Shown: positions 17,180-25,257 of the stretch, one piece after another
Layout of the letters: each line of letters starts with the position of its first letter
Numbering within the stretch: the stretch's first letter is position 1
Assembly: GCF_002744245.1 (NCBI RefSeq)
Contig: NZ_NKHG01000024.1
Coordinates: 1-49,403 of the forward strand
Length of the DNA: 49,403 nucleotides
Source of the DNA: Bacillus pumilus
Lineage (GTDB): Bacteria > Bacillota > Bacilli > Bacillales > Bacillaceae
Direction of reading: 5' to 3'
The notes under the pieces: model-generated
Database searches by the model: none
The model's input: the letters and a program-made list of their open reading frames with translations, nothing else
What the model was told of the DNA's origin: nothing
Translations under genes and position numbers: made by a program

Positions 17180-17898
17180 TTATTCCCCTAAATCCACATT
17201 ATGATAAACCTGCTGCACGTCTTCAAGCTCTTCTAATACATCGATTAGTTTCTCAAATTGCTCTTTAGACTCATCATCTAATGTCACTTCGTTTTGCGGA
17301 AGCATGGTGATTTCAGCGACGGTGAATTCTTCGACACCGGCTTGTTTAAATGCTTCTTGCACTTGATGAAATTGATCTGGCTCAGCGTAGACGATGACCG
17401 TTTGATCTTCTTCCATGATGTCACGTACATCAATGTCTCCTTCCATTAAAAGCTCAAGAGTTTCCTCTTCGCTTTTGCCTTCGACACCGATGACAGCGTT
17501 TGATCAAACATGTAAGCAACAGATCCACTTACGCCCATGTTTCCGCCGTTTTTCCCAAATGCGGCACGAACATCCGAAGCTGTGCGGTTCACGTTATTGG
17601 TGAGTGCATCGACAATCACCATAGATCCGTTTGGACCAAATCCTTCATAGCGCAGCTCATCGAAGTTCTCTTCTGACCCACCTTTGGCTTTTTCAATGGC
17701 ACGGTCCACAATGTGTTTTGGGACACTATATGTTTTGGCACGTTCTAGAACAAAACGTAGTGCTTGATTTGATTCTGGGTTTGGCTCACCTTGCTTGGCA
17801 GCCACATAGATTTCACGCCCGAATTTTGCGTAAATACGACTTGTGTTGGCATCCTTTGATGCTTTCTTTTCTTTAATGTTGTTCCACTTACGACCCAT
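17180..17898 (-). pseudogene. yeeI: YeeI, YebC/PmpR-family protein, frame-disrupted
   Basis: The N-terminal part starts [20 protein letters not shown] and continues through the YebC core ([49 protein letters not shown]). The rest (EGDIDVRDI to YHNVDLGE) follows in another frame. The break is at about 17505: GATCAAACG should read GATCAAAACG, one A short. Repairing it joins both parts into a normal protein of about 239 residues. YebC proteins are cytoplasmic, act as transcriptional regulators (PmpR), and some help ribosomes at polyproline stalls. The start is ATG 17898; GTG 17907 is three codons upstream. Confidence 0.88.
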
Positions 17899-18030
17899 CT
17901 TATTCACTCTCTTTCACTTAGTAAATACACAGTATGAGGGTCCCCATGCTGCATGACATCATTCTGCCTTCTATTATACATGAATCAGTCAAGGGGATAG
18001 AAGTAAGAGGGCTGAAATGAAGAGAATTCC

Positions 18031-18432
18031 TTAGCTGATGTGCCCAAGCTGTTCAAGCGTCTCATGTTTCTCATGAGGTCTAGTCAGCTCGTCACATTGA
18101 ATGATCTTGCCGTCTAATAAAGTAAATAAAGCCATTACATCTATAAGCCCACGATCTCCGCTGGTCAGCTCGACATGTACAGTGTAACGAAAACATCCTT
18201 GCTGCATCTCTTCATCAAATAACACATCATGAAAGGCGGGGATCTCGAGCTGTTTTGTCATTTCTTTTAATGTGGATAGATGTTTTTTAAATTCATCAAG
18301 CGTGGAGACTTTTCCATCGGTCACTTGCTGATAGTCAGGAGAAAAATAAGTCTCCACCTTTTCTACATCTAATTGGATTAACACATCTTGATACATTTGC
18401 TTGATCAAAGAAAGAGCTTCTGCTTTTGTCAT
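18031..18432 (-). CDS. NTF2/SnoaL-like small protein
   Basis: 133 residues with the cone-shaped NTF2/SnoaL-like fold pattern: an N-terminal helix ending VEKVETYFSPDYQQVTDG, then EFKKHLSTLKEM, then beta strands (FRYTVHVELTSGDRGLIDVMALFTLLDGKIIQCDELTRP). Members bind small hydrophobic ligands or act as isomerases or hydrolases; nothing here sets the substrate. The start ATG is behind GAGAGGATG. A promoter with two operator-like repeats lies right upstream, so expression is probably repressed by an unlinked regulator. Confidence 0.75.
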   Translation of the reverse strand: MTKAEALSLIKQMYQDVLIQLDVEKVETYFSPDYQQVTDGKVSTLDEFKKHLSTLKEMTKQLEIPAFHDVLFDEEMQQGCFRYTVHVELTSGDRGLIDVMALFTLLDGKIIQCDELTRPHEKHETLEQLGHIS

Positions 18433-18455
18433 CTTTAAACATCCTCTCTATTTTA

Positions 18456-18505
18456 TTAACTAGTTAACTAAATAACATTATAATTAACTGGTTAACAAAA
18501 AACAA
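18456..18505 (-). promoter_or_regulatory. Promoter with two flanking palindromic operators
   Basis: On the minus strand TTGTTT (18505-18500), 17 bases, TATAAT (18482-18477). TTAACTGGTTAA (18484-18495) sits in the spacer and the perfect palindrome TTAACTAGTTAA (18456-18467) lies just past the start site. The operator centres are about 28 bases apart. This is a typical repressor arrangement. Confidence 0.65.
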
Positions 18506-18507
18506 CA

Positions 18508-18541
18508 AAAAAAATAACCTCACACAGAATGAGGTTATTTT
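18508..18541 (-). terminator. Intrinsic terminator of yfkC
   Basis: AATAACCTCA and TGAGGTTATT pair perfectly around a 7-base loop, with a long T-run on the minus strand. The right arm overlaps the yfkC stop codon. Confidence 0.88.
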
Positions 18542-19371
18542 GCAGGCTGGGGATAAACGAAATCCTCAAGCAATTTGACATCGTGGTGATGAAGTTGTTT
18601 GATCATTTCTTTACGCACAGCGAGGGAAGCATCGAAGTATTTTTCATCTTCGACCATTCCTTTCACTGTGATTTCAATCCCGCGATTGAGTTTATTGAGG
18701 CCCATAATTCCATGAACCTGAAAAGGTTCGATCGCGTTTTGGAATTCATCTTTTTTGAGAAAATCTTGATGCATTTGATTCAACTGGTCACAAGCTGATT
18801 CGAGCGCTTGAAAGGCGATGTCTGGGTTCTGATTTGCACTAATTAACACAGACTCTGTGATACGCATGTAATGCATGTTGTAGTTTTGAATTTGCCGGAT
18901 GTCTCCGTTAGAAATGGTTAACAGCTTACCGCTCCATTCTCTAATTTGCAGAGAGCGGAGACCAATTTCTTCAATGGTTCCATTAAAGAGATTATTTACA
19001 GTCACATAGTCACCTTTATGAATCTGACGTTCATAGATCAGGAAGATACCTGCTAAAATATCGCGAATCAGCGTCTGGGCGCCAAAACCAATGACGATCC
19101 CGGCAACACCAGCTCCCGCTAGGATTTTCCCAAAGTCATGAAAGAAGAGAGAAATGACATACAGCACAAAGCAAATAGAAGCTGTGTACTTGGTGACAGA
19201 TTTGACCAAACTCTCAATCGTTTTCTTCTTCTTATCTTCAATAAATTCCGTTCGTTTAAAGAAAATCTGAAGGGCTTTATTAATCATAAAGACGGCCAGC
19301 CAAAGAATGAGTCCAACAAGTAGAATCTCAATGTATTTGTTCTTGACCACTGTCAGAAATGTATCGTCCAT
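18535..19371 (-). CDS. yfkC: YfkC, MscS-family mechanosensitive channel
   Basis: 278 residues: two N-terminal membrane helices, then the pore-lining TM3 and beta domain with the MscS pattern AGAGVAGIVIGFGAQTLIRDIL, DYVTVNNLFNGTIEEIGLRSLQIREWSG and ISNGDIRQIQNY. These channels open when the membrane is stretched, to release solutes on osmotic downshift. The start is ATG 19371. It is 8 bases past yfkAB in the same direction and likely shares its transcript. Confidence 0.92.
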   Translation of the reverse strand: MDDTFLTVVKNKYIEILLVGLILWLAVFMINKALQIFFKRTEFIEDKKKKTIESLVKSVTKYTASICFVLYVISLFFHDFGKILAGAGVAGIVIGFGAQTLIRDILAGIFLIYERQIHKGDYVTVNNLFNGTIEEIGLRSLQIREWSGKLLTISNGDIRQIQNYNMHYMRITESVLISANQNPDIAFQALESACDQLNQMHQDFLKKDEFQNAIEPFQVHGIMGLNKLNRGIEITVKGMVEDEKYFDASLAVRKEMIKQLHHHDVKLLEDFVYPQPAK

Positions 19372-19378
19372 CTATCGG

Positions 19379-20500
19379 TTACCCCCTGGCTGTACGAGAA
19401 GTAAAATCAACATCTTGATAATAGCTGTTTTTCACAAGAACATTCGGACCAAGGCATTGCACACTTGGGCAATGACAATTCAGTTCTTTCGCCAATTTTG
19501 TGTCCATCCAGCGTGTGTATGCTGATGGCAATGTATCAGTTTCAATATTTCCAAGCGGCGGTGTATCACCAAAGTCTGTTACAATAATATTCCCATCAAA
19601 AATATTCACATTCAACCGTGAGCGGCCATCAGGGTCATTTCGTACAGTGACATTTTTCGCCTGACGCAATCGCTTCAGGAGGCGCTGATCTTCTTCATCT
19701 GTACTGCATGAATAAAATGGCAAGGTGCCAAACAGCATCCATGTGTTCTCATCACGAATATCCAGCAGCTGATGAATCGCATCACGCATTTGCGGAAGCG
19801 TCAATGATTCAAGGGCGCTAGCGAAATCACTTGGGTACATCGGATGGACTTCGTGGCGCTGACATTTCATCTCCTCCACGATTTGACGGTGGATGTGTTC
19901 AATATAAGGGAGCGTACGCTTATTCAGCATGGTTTCAGCGGACACCGTGACACCAGCTTTCACAAGTGCCTGACTATTCTCGATCATGCGATCAAATAAT
20001 GTTTCACGCTGTGCAAAGGTTGGTTTTCTGTCCATCATCGCAAAGCCGACCGTTGCAAACTCTTCGACAGTGCCCCAGTTATGTGAAATGTGAAGGACAT
20101 CTAAGTATGGAATAATCTCTTCATATCGCGCCAAATCAAGTGTTAAGTTTGAATTAATTTGTGTACGGACGCCGCGTTCATGGGCATACTTTAATAAAGG
20201 GACGACATATTCCCGCACAGATTTGAGAGAAAGCATTGGTTCTCCGCCTGTAATACTAAGTGAGCGAAGCAGCGGAACTTCATCTAAACGTCGAAGCAGC
20301 AAATCAAGTGGCAGTGCATGTGGGTCCTTTGGCTGCAAGGTATAGCCAACTGCACAATGCTCACATCTCATATTACATAAAGTCGTCGTCGTCAATTCAA
20401 TATTTGTCAGCTTCATTTCTCCGTAATCCTGCACATCGAGATAGGCTTCCCAAGGGTCGTATGCAGGTGTGATCGGACGAAGTGCTGTTTTTTGATTCAT
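19379..20500 (-). CDS. yfkAB: YfkAB, radical SAM/SPASM-like protein
   Basis: 373 residues. The radical SAM cluster motif CNMRCEHC (CX3CX2C) is near residue 41, with the GGEP motif (SITGGEPMLS) after it and extra C-terminal cysteines (CHCPSVQC) that may hold a second cluster. The enzyme should cut S-adenosylmethionine to start radical chemistry on an unknown substrate. ATG 20500 follows AAGGAGATAG and is chosen over the longer ORF to 20656, which would overlap yfjT on the other strand. It is probably cotranscribed with yfkC. Confidence 0.92.
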   Translation of the reverse strand: MNQKTALRPITPAYDPWEAYLDVQDYGEMKLTNIELTTTTLCNMRCEHCAVGYTLQPKDPHALPLDLLLRRLDEVPLLRSLSITGGEPMLSLKSVREYVVPLLKYAHERGVRTQINSNLTLDLARYEEIIPYLDVLHISHNWGTVEEFATVGFAMMDRKPTFAQRETLFDRMIENSQALVKAGVTVSAETMLNKRTLPYIEHIHRQIVEEMKCQRHEVHPMYPSDFASALESLTLPQMRDAIHQLLDIRDENTWMLFGTLPFYSCSTDEEDQRLLKRLRQAKNVTVRNDPDGRSRLNVNIFDGNIIVTDFGDTPPLGNIETDTLPSAYTRWMDTKLAKELNCHCPSVQCLGPNVLVKNSYYQDVDFTSRTARG

Positions 20501-20648
20501 GGTATCTATCTCCTTTTCATTCGGGTAAACATAGACCCGCCAACAGTTAATTTTAAGCCCCTTGACCGTTATACGCAAGGGGGGGACACGATTGATTTGC
20601 AAGGGAAAAAAAGATAAGCTATAAACAAATGCTAAAGGGAGTGTATCT

Positions 20649-20840
20649 ATGGGCAAGGCAGCAGACAGTAAAGAGCAGCAGGTCGATTATTTAAAGAACC
20701 GATTAGATATGTTTATGAATGTGATTGATTCATTAGATCCCGAATCAACAGACGTTGAGGATATAGACAGACTGATCCAGATGATTGATGATTTAGAAGC
20801 GAAATATGAGCGGTTTAAAAACGATTGGAAGGAAGAATAG
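20649..20840 (+). CDS. yfjT: YfjT, small SE1561-like protein
   Basis: 63 residues, highly acidic and predicted helical (NRLDMFMNVIDSLDPEST, then IDRLIQMIDDLEAKYERF). It matches YfjT by position and size, directly upstream of pdaA. The start ATG follows AAGGGAGTGTATCT. Function is unknown. Confidence 0.83.
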   Translation: MGKAADSKEQQVDYLKNRLDMFMNVIDSLDPESTDVEDIDRLIQMIDDLEAKYERFKNDWKEE

Positions 20841-20862
20841 CTCGCGCTTTGCGAGCTTTTTT
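20839..20862 (+). terminator. Intrinsic terminator of yfjT
   Basis: AGCTCGC and GCGAGCT form the stem, followed by TTTTTT. It begins inside the yfjT stop codon. Confidence 0.88.
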
Positions 20863-20885
20863 CTTTAAATTGGCAGGCAAATAGA

Positions 20886-20916
20886 CGTATCAGTCTCGGT
20901 GATATTCTGCACAATA
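20886..20916 (+). promoter_or_regulatory. Possible sigma-G promoter of pdaA
   Basis: CGTATC, 18 bases, CACAATA partly fits the sigma-G consensus (TGHATR / CATWMTA). B. subtilis pdaA is expressed in the forespore under sigma-G, which supports the reading. The -35 match is weak. Confidence 0.4.
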
Positions 20917-20941
20917 GAAGTAAAACCGGGAAGTGACGTAA

Positions 20942-21733
20942 ATGAAAAAATATATGCTGATCTGTTTGTGTACGCTCTTTATTTCCATCCCCTTGTCAGA
21001 AGCAGCAGCCGTGTCCAACAAGCCCATTCATTGGGGATTTGCTAAAAGCAAGCAGCATAAACCAGCAGATGCTGGGAAGGAACTGACGACACTCTTAAAA
21101 AAATATGATGCCTTCTATTTAGGCAACACGAAAAAGAAAGAGATTTATTTTACATTCGACAATGGCTATGAAAATGGGTACACACCAAAGGTTTTAGACG
21201 TGCTGAAAAAACATCAAGTATCCGGTACCTTTTTTGTGACAGGCCACTTCGTGAAGGATCAGCCGCAGCTTGTGAAACGTATGGCAGACGAAGGACATAT
21301 CATTGGTAACCACTCCTATCACCATCCAGATTTAACGAAAAAGAGTGTGACAGAAATCAAAGAAGAGCTAGACAGTGTAAATGAAGCCGTGTACAAAATT
21401 ACGGGAAAACAAGATAACCTATATCTTCGTCCACCACGCGGGGTATTCAGTGAAAGAGTTTTAAAGGAGACAAAACAGCTCGGCTATCAAACCGTTTTCT
21501 GGTCAGTGGCTTTTGTGGATTGGCATATTCATCATCAAAAAGGAAAACAGTATGCCTACGATCAAATGATGAAGCAGGCACATCCAGGTGCAATTTACTT
21601 ACTTCATACCGTCTCAAGAGACAATGCCGAGGCGCTGGATGATGCCATCACAGCTCTGAAAAAACAAGGATATTCCTTTAAAAGCTTAGACGATCTCATG
21701 CTTGAAAAAGTATGGCATCTGCCTCAGCTATAG
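20942..21733 (+). CDS. pdaA: PdaA, spore-cortex N-acetylmuramic acid deacetylase
   Basis: 263 residues with a signal peptide (about residues 1-22) and a polysaccharide deacetylase (CE4) domain. The motifs are IYFTFDNGYENGYT (with Asn in the usual TFDDG place, as in PdaA proteins), GNHSYHHPD for the metal histidines, and LRPPRGVFSERVL. It removes acetyl groups from muramic acid so that muramic delta-lactam can form in spore cortex, which cortex-lytic enzymes need at germination. The start ATG follows GGGAAGTGACGTAA. Its terminator has been split by an insertion sequence. Confidence 0.95.
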   Translation: MKKYMLICLCTLFISIPLSEAAAVSNKPIHWGFAKSKQHKPADAGKELTTLLKKYDAFYLGNTKKKEIYFTFDNGYENGYTPKVLDVLKKHQVSGTFFVTGHFVKDQPQLVKRMADEGHIIGNHSYHHPDLTKKSVTEIKEELDSVNEAVYKITGKQDNLYLRPPRGVFSERVLKETKQLGYQTVFWSVAFVDWHIHHQKGKQYAYDQMMKQAHPGAIYLLHTVSRDNAEALDDAITALKKQGYSFKSLDDLMLEKVWHLPQL

Positions 21734-21735
21734 AA

Positions 21736-21748
21736 AAAAAGCTTGCAG
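21736..21748 (+). terminator. Left arm of the pdaA terminator, separated by the IS element
   Basis: AAAAAGCTTGCAG here pairs with CTGCAGGCTTTTT at 23046-23058. With the IS and one GAA copy removed, they rebuild a 13-base stem (one G-T pair) with the tetraloop AAGA, serving both pdaA and the convergent DUF2716 gene. Confidence 0.85.
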
Positions 21749-21835
21749 AATAGACTAACCTAGTTAAATGGGACATAAAAAAACACCCTTCAAGTGATAC
21801 ACTTAAACTAAGTGTAAATGAGGAGGGTATTTTTT

Positions 21836-22153
21836 ATGGGGAAAAACAGATATTCATCTGAAATAAAATGGGCTGTTGTGAAAGATAAATTAAGTGGTCA
21901 GTTTACCAACCAACAAATTATGGAGAAATACAATATAAAGAATGTCTCTCAAATTAAAACATGGATGAAGTGGTATCGAGAAAATCAGTTATATCGATTT
22001 GATCAGCCAATTGGAAAACAATATAGCTTTGGGCATGGACCTGACAATGTCTCTAAAGAGGAAAAAGTGAATAGGCAGATGGAACAACTTAAGATGGAGA
22101 ATGAAATTCTAAAAAAGTATTTGGAAATCGTAGAGGAGTTGAAAAGGGAGTAG
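21836..22153 (+). CDS. IS3-family transposase OrfA (helix-turn-helix)
   Basis: 105 residues: a helix-turn-helix that binds the IS ends (KWAVVKDKLSGQFTNQQIMEKYNIKNVSQIKTWMKWY) followed by a leucine-zipper-like segment (NRQMEQLKMENEILKKYLEIV). ATG 21836 follows AGGAGGG at a better distance than the ATG at 21818. Its end overlaps the frameshift window that makes the OrfAB transposase. Confidence 0.9.
   Translation: MGKNRYSSEIKWAVVKDKLSGQFTNQQIMEKYNIKNVSQIKTWMKWYRENQLYRFDQPIGKQYSFGHGPDNVSKEEKVNRQMEQLKMENEILKKYLEIVEELKRE
22111..22117 (+). promoter_or_regulatory. A AAA AAG slippery site for -1 frameshifting
   Basis: In the orfA frame the codons read CTA AAA AAG, so A-AAA-AAG is in the correct register for a -1 slip. 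The -1 frame is then open without a stop into orfB, giving an OrfAB fusion. Confidence 0.85.
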
Positions 22154-22161
22154 CTCTATAT

Positions 22162-22998
22162 TTGGTCGAGAGATTACGAAAGAAATATACAGTAACATCT
22201 GTCTTAAGTATTTTGCAGATCGCCAGATCGACATACTATCGTTGGGTATCCGAAGGAATACTGCCAAAATCACAGGTGGAGGACGCTATTATTTCCTTAT
22301 GTACCGAAACGTTGTTCGGGTATGGTCACCGTAAGATACGAGAGCTGCTTCAGCGTCAATATGGGATGAAACGAAACCGAAATACTGTACAGCGTATCAT
22401 GCAAAAATACCATCTTCAATGCCGTGTAAAGCGTAAAAGGAAATGGAAGTCACAAGGAGAATCTGTCATCATTGCCCCAAATATATTAAATCGGGATTTC
22501 ATCGCAATACACCCGAATTCAAAATGGGTAACAGATATTACTTATATTCAGTACGGACCAAGAACGCTCTATCTTTCGACCATGATGGATTTGTACAACA
22601 ACGAAGTTGTTGCCTATACCCTAGATGATCATCAACAGACAGCACTAGTATTGGACACACTCAGGACATCTTTAGAGAAGAGGAATCACCCTAAAGGTGT
22701 ACTTATACATTCAGATCAAGGAGCTGTATACAGTTCATATGCATATCAAAAGGAGTTAGAGACAAAAGAAATCATAAGCAGTATGTCAAGACGAGGTAAC
22801 TGTTTTGATAACGCAGTCATAGAATTCTTTCATTCTAGCCTGAAATCAGAGGAATTTATGTATACAAAGTTCAACTCTATATCAGAAAAAGATGTCAGAC
22901 AACGAATCGACTGTTACATCAAGTATTATAATGAAGAGCGTATCCAAGAAAAATTAGGCTACCACGCACCAAAAGCATTTGGTCGCATGACAGCCTAA
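22162..22998 (+). CDS. IS3-family transposase OrfB (DDE integrase core)
   Basis: 278 residues with an HTH_21-type region (LFGYGHRKIRELLQRQYGMK) and the rve integrase core. The catalytic DDE residues are in WVTDITYIQYG, IHSDQGAVYSS and CFDNAVIEFFHSSLKSEEF. The ORF opens at TTG 22162, but the active enzyme is most likely the OrfAB fusion made by frameshifting at 22111. No lesion is seen. Confidence 0.92.
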   Translation: MVERLRKKYTVTSVLSILQIARSTYYRWVSEGILPKSQVEDAIISLCTETLFGYGHRKIRELLQRQYGMKRNRNTVQRIMQKYHLQCRVKRKRKWKSQGESVIIAPNILNRDFIAIHPNSKWVTDITYIQYGPRTLYLSTMMDLYNNEVVAYTLDDHQQTALVLDTLRTSLEKRNHPKGVLIHSDQGAVYSSYAYQKELETKEIISSMSRRGNCFDNAVIEFFHSSLKSEEFMYTKFNSISEKDVRQRIDCYIKYYNEERIQEKLGYHAPKAFGRMTA

Positions 22999-23045
22999 TC
23001 AGGGTGTTTTATCTGTGTCTCATTCTACTATGTCAGTCTAGAAGA

Positions 23046-23058
23046 CTGCAGGCTTTTT
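23046..23058 (-). terminator. Right arm of the split terminator (serves the DUF2716 gene)
   Basis: CTGCAGGCTTTTT is the partner of the arm at 21736-21748, now nearly 1.3 kb away. The minus-strand DUF2716 transcript therefore runs into the IS element. Confidence 0.8.
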
Positions 23059-23061
23059 GAT

Positions 23062-23552
23062 TTATCCTTCTCTGATTTTACGCTGAAACAAAAGGGGTTG
23101 AAGTCGTGTAAAAGAATCAATCAAGCCCTCACCGAAAATCGTAATGCTACGCTCCCAAGGATGTCCTAGTAAGCCCCAGCTCATCTCTTTTGATAAAAAG
23201 AAATAGTAATCCCCGTTAGGGAGCACAGGTACTCTCCATTCTCCAAACTCATCTTTTTCACATGTACCGTGTGGTGTGATCCAGTAGCATTCGTGCTGCC
23301 AATCAAGGGCCAGCATATACTTGTCCGATCCGATATTCTCCTGAAATGCGAACAACGCCTTCTCTTCAAGGTCTCGTGCGCACGAAGAAACGAAGCCTCT
23401 TCAAAATAATCAGAGATATCGTATGTGATGAAAGGAGAAGGGACTTGAAATGCGGGAAAGTGAGAGATGCTTGGTTCAAATTTTAACTCTTGATATATCG
23501 TCTTCCATACTAAATCTTGTTCTTTTTCGGTCAATGGAATCCAGTTTTCCAT
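23062..23552 (-). pseudogene. DUF2716-family protein, frame-disrupted
   Basis: The first part (ENWIPLTEKEQDLVWKTIYQ to FLRAHETL) and the second (LFAFQENIGSDKYMLALDW to LLFQRKIREG) are in different frames. The second part carries the DUF2716 signature DEFGEWRVPVLPNGDYYFFL and WGLLGHPWE. The join is at about 23372, where TTGAAGAG should read TTGGAAGAG: one G missing. ATG 23552 follows GGGAGGCGGCTAAT. The intact protein would be about 163 residues. Function is unknown. It lies downstream of corA in the same direction. Confidence 0.78.
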
Positions 23553-23585
23553 ATTAGCCGCCTCCCAAGCAATTCTCACACCTCA

Positions 23586-24569
23586 CTATTTAAAAATACG
23601 AAACCACCCTTTATGCTTAAACCACAAAAGCATACCCGAGACGATCAGACCCATGAAAATAAGCACGGCAAAATAGCCATACTTCCAGTGTAATTCAGGC
23701 ATGTTATCAAAGTTCATTCCGTATACCCCAACAATAAAGGTCAAGGGGATAAAAATAGTCGACACAATGGTCAGCGTCATCATGATCGCATTCATCCTGT
23801 TGGAATTCAGCGTCTGATAGCTGTCTCTTAAATCTGCTGTCATATCGCGGTTTGACTCAACAATCTCTGTTAATTTCAACAGGTGATCATAAATATCATT
23901 AAAATAGGCTTGACGGTTTGTATCGCTTCTCAGCATATTCGTGTTCACAATTCGATATAAAAGATCTCTCATTGGGATAATTGTTCTTCGCAGTTTGAGC
24001 AAATCTGACCGAATACCGAATACTTCGGTCATCAGCGTTCCGTACGTTTTATGCCCTTCTTCATCCTCAATTTCATTCAGTCTGTCCTCAATTTGATAAA
24101 TAATAGGGAAATAATCATCGACCAGCTGATCAATCAGCATATAGGCAATATGCTCTGGTTCACTGTTTCGGGCTTTTTCAGACCCTTTGAGCTTTCGAAT
24201 GACACGATCAATGTATGGTGCTTCCTTCAAATGAAAGGTGACGATATAGTTTTCACCAACAAAAAGATCGACTTCCTCAGATCGAAGTGTTTTTTGGTTG
24301 AGGGCATGAAGCACAAAAAACAAATAACCTTCATAAAAATCAAGCTTCGGCCGCTGTAAATAATGGAAGCAATCTTCAATCGCAAGCGGATGGAACTGAA
24401 AATATTCCTTTAACAGCGTTGCTTCCTTTTCCGTCGGCGCATGAAAATCAATCCAATACCAGGCGATATCGGGGCTTGAAAGCTGCTGCAATGTTGCATG
24501 TTCAATCAAGTCGCCGTTTTTTGTCACTGCAAGCTTTTTTTCAGCATGTGCACCCCTCCAGACTTGCAT
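23586..24569 (-). CDS. corA: CorA-family Mg2+/Co2+ transporter (YfjQ)
   Basis: About 320 residues with a large cytoplasmic N-domain, two C-terminal membrane helices and the CorA signature YGMNF between them, followed by MPELHW. It forms pentameric channels that import Mg2+. The ORF track start at ATG 24569 has no ribosome site. A good one (GGAGGGG) lies inside it, followed by an ATG at 24546 that is out of frame by one base at an A7 run. With eight A residues the protein would start MLKKKLAVTKNGDL, which looks normal. The start is therefore uncertain. Confidence 0.9.
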   Translation of the reverse strand: MQVWRGAHAEKKLAVTKNGDLIEHATLQQLSSPDIAWYWIDFHAPTEKEATLLKEYFQFHPLAIEDCFHYLQRPKLDFYEGYLFFVLHALNQKTLRSEEVDLFVGENYIVTFHLKEAPYIDRVIRKLKGSEKARNSEPEHIAYMLIDQLVDDYFPIIYQIEDRLNEIEDEEGHKTYGTLMTEVFGIRSDLLKLRRTIIPMRDLLYRIVNTNMLRSDTNRQAYFNDIYDHLLKLTEIVESNRDMTADLRDSYQTLNSNRMNAIMMTLTIVSTIFIPLTFIVGVYGMNFDNMPELHWKYGYFAVLIFMGLIVSGMLLWFKHKGWFRIFK

Positions 24570-24611
24570 TATATCATGAAGCAGCGCCGGCGAACTTATA
24601 CGTTTTTACCA

Positions 24612-24641
24612 CAAAAAGCCGATCTCATGACTGAGATCGGT
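24612..24641 (-). terminator. Intrinsic terminator of the secreted-protein gene
   Basis: CCGATCTCA and TGAGATCGG form a perfect 9-base stem with a TGAC loop. On the minus strand it is followed by CTTTTTG. Confidence 0.85.
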
Positions 24642-24678
24642 CAAATGTGCGTGTATGATTGATGGATAAAAGTAGGAA

Positions 24679-25185
24679 TTATGGACGGCGGAAGTTCACG
24701 AAACCACCGTTACGGTCGAACCAGCCTCTAAATGCCCAGTTGATGTAGCCCCCGTCACCTTTGTTTGTGAAAGAACCACTTTCAAATACCCAAACTCCGT
24801 AAGTAATGCTTCCGTATTTCACAGTAGCAAACGTTTTGACACCGTTGAAACGAGTCTCATAGCCTTGGCTTAAGTTAAATACCATAACGTTGTATCTTGC
24901 GCCAGCAGCATAGAAAGCAGACTCCATTAATCCTTTGACAAAGCCTTCGCGGTTTGTGTTTTCATTTGCTGCATTGATGAGTGCATTTGCAATGCCAAGA
25001 ACGTCAAAGTTAATGTTTACGTTTCCTGCATTTGTAGATGCTTTACCTTCAGCAGCTTTGTTTAAAACGGTTTGCTGAACAGTTGTTGAAACTGGAGCAG
25101 CTTTTTGCTCAGCAGCGTCAGCGAATACTGGTAGTGTCGAAGAAACAGCAGTGGCAAGGGCAACAGAAAGAATTGTTTTTTTCAT
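24679..25185 (-). CDS. Secreted protein of unknown function
   Basis: About 168 residues from ATG 25185 behind AAGGAGATCC. A Sec signal peptide (MKKTILSVALATAVSS, likely cleaved after FADA) is followed by an Ala/Thr/Gln-rich linker. A compact C-terminal domain is rich in Gly and aromatics (YGVWVFESGSFTNKGDGGY, NWAFRGWFDRNGGFVNF). I do not recognise the family with certainty; small Bacillus exported stress-type proteins have a similar end. The longer ORF start at 25224 would place residues ahead of the signal peptide and is unlikely. Confidence 0.7.
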   Translation of the reverse strand: MKKTILSVALATAVSSTLPVFADAAEQKAAPVSTTVQQTVLNKAAEGKASTNAGNVNINFDVLGIANALINAANENTNREGFVKGLMESAFYAAGARYNVMVFNLSQGYETRFNGVKTFATVKYGSITYGVWVFESGSFTNKGDGGYINWAFRGWFDRNGGFVNFRRP

Positions 25186-25257
25186 TGGTCGGATCTCCTT
25201 TGTTTTTAAATTTTGGGTCTTCATTTTTGTAAAACGTGAAACTAGGTAAGCCGGTAA

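Larger units (their letters stand above)
21751..23040 (+). mobile_element. IS3-family (IS150-like) insertion sequence, complete, 1290 bp
   Basis: Terminal inverted repeats of about 40 bases with mismatches start TAGACTAACCTAGT on the left and TAGACTGACATAGT on the right. A 3-bp direct repeat GAA flanks the element (21748-21750 and 23041-23043). It holds overlapping orfA and orfB in a -1 relation with an A6G slippery site, the standard IS150-subgroup layout. Both ORFs are intact, so the copy may still be active. The insertion point is the loop of a terminator hairpin. Confidence 0.93.
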
